From Acidobacteriota bacterium (lineage in GTDB: Bacteria; Acidobacteriota; Terriglobia; 20CM-2-55-15): DNA of 7,859 bases. The position numbers and the translations under genes were made by a program. The notes below the pieces were generated by a model that searched no databases, was not told the DNA's origin, and saw only the letters and a program-made list of their open reading frames with translations. The stretch spans positions 1-7,859 of the forward strand of contig QHXD01000024.1 in NCBI GenBank assembly GCA_003223895.1, read 5' to 3'. Below are positions 5,332 through 7,859 of this stretch, piece after piece (positions within the stretch are counted from its first letter, which is position 1; every line of letters starts with the position of its first letter).

Positions 5332-6378
5332 TTAGCTTTTCGGTATGAGGTGGACCGCGGATGCCTTGAACACAGCAAAAATATTCGACCCTTTGATCAA
5401 GCCAAGGTCTTCGACTGCCTGTCGCGTTACCAGTGCAACCAGCTCGAAGCCGGCGTCGACAACCACTTTAGTCAGCACGCCTGCGGGGACGACCTCCAGA
5501 ACAAGGCCGCTCAGGTGATTGCGGGCGCTGCTCTGTTCGGCGCGGCCTTTCTCGAGGGTGACGTCCTCGCCTCGGATACAAACATAAAAATCCACGTCAT
5601 CGCCTCCGGGGTCGGCCGCCGCCAGCCCGCCGGAGCCAACTTGCAGAAAAGCGATTCCTCCGTCACGCCGTATTACACGGCCGGCAACAACCGTTTCCAC
5701 TCCAACCGCGGCCGCGACTTCCCGATGCTGCGGCCGTGTGAACACTTCCTGAGGCGGACCGGTTTGTAATACCCTGCCACCGCTCATAACGAGCATCTGG
5801 TCGCCGAGCGTCAATGCATCCACCCAGTCGTGCGTCACAACGATGGCAGGAATTCCCAGACTGCGCAGCAGGAGAGCCAATTCCGAGCGAACGTGATCCC
5901 GCGTTGCGGCGTCGAGGGCGGAAAGCGGCTCATCCAGAAGCAGCATCCGCGGCCCTCGCGCCAGCGCGCGCGCGAGAGCCACGCGCTGTTGCTGACCGCC
6001 GGAGAGTTCGGAAGGCCATCGGTCGAGCAGGTCATGAACCTTCAGCTTTGCCGCAACTCGATCGACAATGCCGGTTTGGCGCTTGACTCCGTACCCGATG
6101 TTGTCGCGGACGCGCAGATGAGGAAAGAGGGCGTACTCCTGAAAGAGATAACCGAGGGGCCGCTTTTGAGGTGCCAGGTTCGTCCAGTCCCGACCTTCGA
6201 ACACGATGCGGCCCGCCGTTAGTTTTTCAAGACCCGCAATGCAGCGCAGAACGGTGGTTTTCCCTGCTCCTGAAGGTCCGAACAAGATGGTGATCGAAAC
6301 GCCGTGAGGTATCCGCACCGAGGCCTGGACCTGCGGTCCGCCATCAAACCTCTTGTCGATGTCGGCGATCAGCAGCAA
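5332..6378 (-). CDS. modC: Molybdate ABC transporter ATP-binding protein ModC
   Basis: 348 residues; the ATPase that powers molybdate import, attached to the inner face of the membrane through ModB. Visible motifs: Walker A GPSGAGKTT at 34-42, Q-loop YLFQEYALFPHL with Q80, ABC signature LSGGQQQR at 125-132, Walker B MLLLDEP at 145-151, D-loop SALD at 153-156 and switch histidine in VTHD (H183). Residues about 286-348 (HLSGLVLEVVPAG, LVALVTRQAVEDLGL, IFAVFKASAVHLI) are a C-terminal TOBE/Mop-type domain, which in this family binds oxyanion and regulates transport. The length is close to that of other ModC proteins (about 350). The start is TTG at 6378-6376, preceded at a good distance by GAAAGG; no in-frame ATG fits. 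The first 35 bases overlap the end of modB, implying translational coupling. A sulfate or other ABC ATPase is the main alternative, but the ModA and ModB partners support molybdate. Confidence 0.92.
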   Translation of the reverse strand: MLLIADIDKRFDGGPQVQASVRIPHGVSITILFGPSGAGKTTVLRCIAGLEKLTAGRIVFEGRDWTNLAPQKRPLGYLFQEYALFPHLRVRDNIGYGVKRQTGIVDRVAAKLKVHDLLDRWPSELSGGQQQRVALARALARGPRMLLLDEPLSALDAATRDHVRSELALLLRSLGIPAIVVTHDWVDALTLGDQMLVMSGGRVLQTGPPQEVFTRPQHREVAAAVGVETVVAGRVIRRDGGIAFLQVGSGGLAAADPGGDDVDFYVCIRGEDVTLEKGRAEQSSARNHLSGLVLEVVPAGVLTKVVVDAGFELVALVTRQAVEDLGLIKGSNIFAVFKASAVHLIPKS

Positions 6379-7036
6379 AGAACCACACCTTTCGGTTGAG
6401 CGCGTACACGACGGAAAGAATCAGAAAAGATACGATGAGCAGCACGGCCGAAGTCGTTGCAGCGCCCGAGTAGTTGAGCCCTTGCACTCGATCGTAAATG
6501 TCGATCGAGAGTGTGCGCGTCACGCCTGGAATGTTGCCACCGACCATCAGCACCACTCCAAACTCGCCGAGCGTGTGGGCGAAGCTCAGGACGAGGCCGG
6601 TCATGACTCCTGTCCAGGATTGCGGAACGATGACTCGAAAGAATGTTTCGAGGTCTGAAACACCGAGCATCCAGGAGGCCTCGATCAATTTTCTATCGAC
6701 CGAGCCGAAGGCTGCTGCGATGGGCTGGACCGCAAATGGCAGACTATAGAGAACCGAAGCGACAACCAGCCCTTCGAACGTAAATGGAAGCCCATGGCCC
6801 GCGAGGGATTGATACCATCGCCCGAGAGGGCTCTGCGGACCCATCGCTACAAGAACGTAGAAGCCCAACACCGTGGGCGGCAGCACCAGAGGCAATGCGA
6901 CAGTGGCTTCGACCAGGAACTTCCATCGCCATTTCGAGAATGCCACCCAGTAGGCCAGGGGCAGGCCGAGGATCATGAGGATGATCGACGTCAGCGTTGC
7001 CAGTTTCAGCGTTGTTGCGATGGCTTCCCAGTTCAT
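6344..7036 (-). CDS. modB: Molybdate ABC transporter permease ModB
   Basis: 230 residues from ATG 7036; integral inner-membrane permease that forms the channel and docks ModA outside and ModC inside. About five membrane segments are visible (roughly 11-32, 44-66, 87-108, 142-165, 194-213). The ABC-permease coupling loop, EASWMLGVSDLETFFRVIVP at 119-138, contacts the ATPase. Segments ALPLVLPPTVLGF (47-59), LGEFGVVLMVGGNIPGVTRTL (156-176, quoted from its ends: LGEF and GNIPG) and a terminal hydrophobic helix are characteristic of ModB. A longer reading from ATG 7117 was rejected. It would add 27 residues without membrane or family character and would overlap modA by 61 bases, whereas MNWEAIATTLKLATLTS matches the usual ModB start. 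The gene begins 20 bases after modA and overlaps modC by 35 bases. No clear ribosome-binding site is seen, so translation may be coupled to modA. Confidence 0.93.
   Translation of the reverse strand: MNWEAIATTLKLATLTSIILMILGLPLAYWVAFSKWRWKFLVEATVALPLVLPPTVLGFYVLVAMGPQSPLGRWYQSLAGHGLPFTFEGLVVASVLYSLPFAVQPIAAAFGSVDRKLIEASWMLGVSDLETFFRVIVPQSWTGVMTGLVLSFAHTLGEFGVVLMVGGNIPGVTRTLSIDIYDRVQGLNYSGAATTSAVLLIVSFLILSVVYALNRKVWFFAADRRHRQEV
6388..6393 (-). promoter_or_regulatory. Ribosome-binding site for modC (TTG start)
   Basis: GAAAGG (minus strand, 6393-6388) lies 9 bases upstream of TTG 6378 and sits inside the modB coding sequence. It supports TTG as the start, as the frame has no suitable ATG nearby. 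Confidence 0.55.
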
Positions 7037-7046
7037 CGGTTGTTTG

Positions 7047-7068
7047 AACGCGGGTTTTAGCCCGCGTT
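7047..7068. repeat. 8-bp perfect hairpin enclosing the modA stop codon
   Basis: AACGCGGG (7047-7054) and CCCGCGTT (7061-7068) are perfect complementary arms around a 6-base loop (7055-7060). On the mRNA the loop contains the TAA stop of modA (7059-7057), and the modB start follows 10 bases after the hairpin. The left arm in mRNA order encodes the final ModA residues. It may be a small palindromic repeat that has landed on the gene end, or a structure that tunes modB translation; the sequence alone does not decide. Confidence 0.7.
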
Positions 7069-7800
7069 GAATCCATACTTTTCGAAAACTCTCCGTGCCT
7101 GAGGTCCTCCCAGCCATTCATGAAAGGCACGCGCCCCTGGCCCAGCACGCTTCAACAGGACAGCACCCTGCTCCAGTTTCGGGTATGTGTTTGTTGGAAC
7201 TATCCACTGCTTCCCCGACCGCATGGGCTCCGATAACGCAATGGAAAGCGCGATCATACCGATCTCGGCCGCACCGGATTGCACGAATTGAGCAGCCTGA
7301 GAGATGTTTTCGCCGAGCACGAGCTTTCCCTTCACAAGCGAGTAGACTCCTGCCTTCTCCATCGCGGCAATGGCTGCCTGTCCGTAAGGCGCATGTTCCG
7401 GATTCGCAATAGCGATTTTCTTCACGGAAGGATCCAGCAGAGCCTGCATTCCCACCTTCTCGAGGTCGATCTTTGAACGCGGCGGAACCCACAAGGCGAT
7501 GCGCCCGATTCCATACACAAAGGTCGAACCCAAAACCGCCTGTCCACCGCGTTCCAGTTGCCGTGGGTAGTTGAGGTCGGCGGACAGAAACACGTCAAAC
7601 GGCGCGCCATTCGTGATCTGGGCATAGAAGTTTCCCGACGAGCCGAGCGTGAGCCGCACCTTGTGTCCGGTGTTGCGTTCGAATTCCTGAATGATCTCTT
7701 TGATCGCGAAATTAAGGTCGGAGGCCGCGGCCACTCCAAACTCTTCGGCATGAAGAGGAACTGCCGCGATAAGGCACAAAAGACTCAACAGGGCTTTCAT
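7057..7800 (-). CDS. modA: Molybdate-binding periplasmic protein ModA
   Basis: 247 residues; captures molybdate (or tungstate) in the periplasm and delivers it to ModB. MKALLSLLCLIAAVPLHA at 1-18 is a clear Sec signal peptide with a likely cut after A18; there is no lipobox cysteine at the cleavage site. The mature protein shows the ModA landmarks: VAAASDLNFAIKEI at 23-36, LTLGSSGNFYAQI at 50-62 (serine-rich oxyanion contact), GAPFDVFLSAD at 65-75, IANPEHAPYGQAA at 131-143 and GAAEIGMIALS at 177-187. ATG 7800 is chosen because it yields the signal peptide. It overlaps the stop of an upstream gene as ATGA, suggesting coupled translation; no strong ribosome-binding site is visible. Molybdate and tungstate cannot be told apart by eye. 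Any molybdate-responsive control site (such as a ModE operator or a molybdenum-cofactor riboswitch) would lie upstream of the window. Confidence 0.93.
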   Translation of the reverse strand: MKALLSLLCLIAAVPLHAEEFGVAAASDLNFAIKEIIQEFERNTGHKVRLTLGSSGNFYAQITNGAPFDVFLSADLNYPRQLERGGQAVLGSTFVYGIGRIALWVPPRSKIDLEKVGMQALLDPSVKKIAIANPEHAPYGQAAIAAMEKAGVYSLVKGKLVLGENISQAAQFVQSGAAEIGMIALSIALSEPMRSGKQWIVPTNTYPKLEQGAVLLKRAGPGARAFHEWLGGPQARRVFEKYGFNAG

Positions 7801-7859
7801 AGCAGGCCAAAGAATACCCAGCAGACCAGCGCGCCCACCACGCTCATCGAGAGTCCCCA
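7797..7859 (-). CDS. Membrane protein, C-terminal fragment upstream of modA
   Basis: An open frame enters from the right edge and ends at TGA 7799-7797, overlapping the modA ATG by four bases (ATGA). The 20 visible residues begin WGLSMSVVGALV and end CWVFFGLL, a single hydrophobic stretch that would suit a final membrane helix. The ATGA junction is typical of coupled genes in one operon, which is the main support for this frame. The other frame, continuous with modA, gives a non-membrane sequence with no start in the window. The family cannot be named from so short a tail; the position suggests a product made together with the molybdate importer. Confidence 0.5.
   Translation of the reverse strand, partial: WGLSMSVVGALVCWVFFGLL

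Noticed and set aside
5208..5340. Simple intrinsic terminator for the mod operon
   Set aside because: The stem is far longer than usual, and on the mod transcript side it is followed by CCGTTCCCC rather than a U-run. It is listed as an inverted repeat that may influence termination.
5350..6222. Plus-strand open frames of 90-139 codons opposite modC
   Set aside because: They are shadows of modC, whose Walker A, signature and Walker B motifs are intact on the minus strand.
7037..7117. Longer modB starting at ATG 7117
   Set aside because: It would overlap modA by 61 bases and add 27 residues unlike any permease N-terminus. ATG 7036 gives the expected ModB beginning.

Overview
The window looks like chromosomal DNA of a GC-rich, Gram-negative environmental bacterium, most likely an acidobacterium. 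The clues are a large TonB-dependent receptor with an N-terminal carboxypeptidase-regulatory-like domain, an adjacent small outer-membrane beta-barrel protein ending in phenylalanine, and many palindromic repeats between genes. The phylum is inferred from protein style only; no rRNA or other marker is present.

Layout. Positions 2-178 (+) hold the last 58 codons of an outer-membrane beta-barrel protein. Eleven bases later a TonB-dependent receptor starts (190-2619, +), followed by a serine-glyoxylate-type aminotransferase (2661-3869, +). A 405-base region without a gene (3870-4274) is built almost entirely of nested inverted repeats, including a 250-bp MITE-like element with 20-bp terminal inverted repeats. 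The remaining genes are all on the minus strand. Reading in their direction of transcription from the right edge, they are the tail of an unidentified membrane protein (7859-7797), modA (7800-7057), modB (7036-6344), modC (6378-5332), a 40-bp perfect inverted repeat (5331-5236) and a histone-deacetylase-family amidohydrolase (5207-4275).

How the genes work together. ModA, ModB and ModC form a complete molybdate (possibly tungstate) ABC importer: a secreted binding protein, one membrane permease and one ATPase with a C-terminal TOBE-type domain. The genes are tightly packed, with an ATGA overlap before modA, a 20-bp gap between modA and modB and a 35-bp modB/modC overlap. The aminotransferase belongs to glyoxylate/serine/glycine metabolism. 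The deacetylase is convergent with it and has no obvious pathway link to either neighbour. The receptor and the beta-barrel remnant belong to the cell surface.

No new defence, secretion or mobile gene system is visible. The most unusual feature is the repeat content. At least three different palindromic repeat types sit on or directly against gene ends: the stop codons of the aminotransferase, the deacetylase, modC and modA are each in or next to an inverted repeat. The 96-bp hairpin after modC has arms made of 9-bp subrepeats and is the cleanest candidate for an unexplained structural or RNA element.
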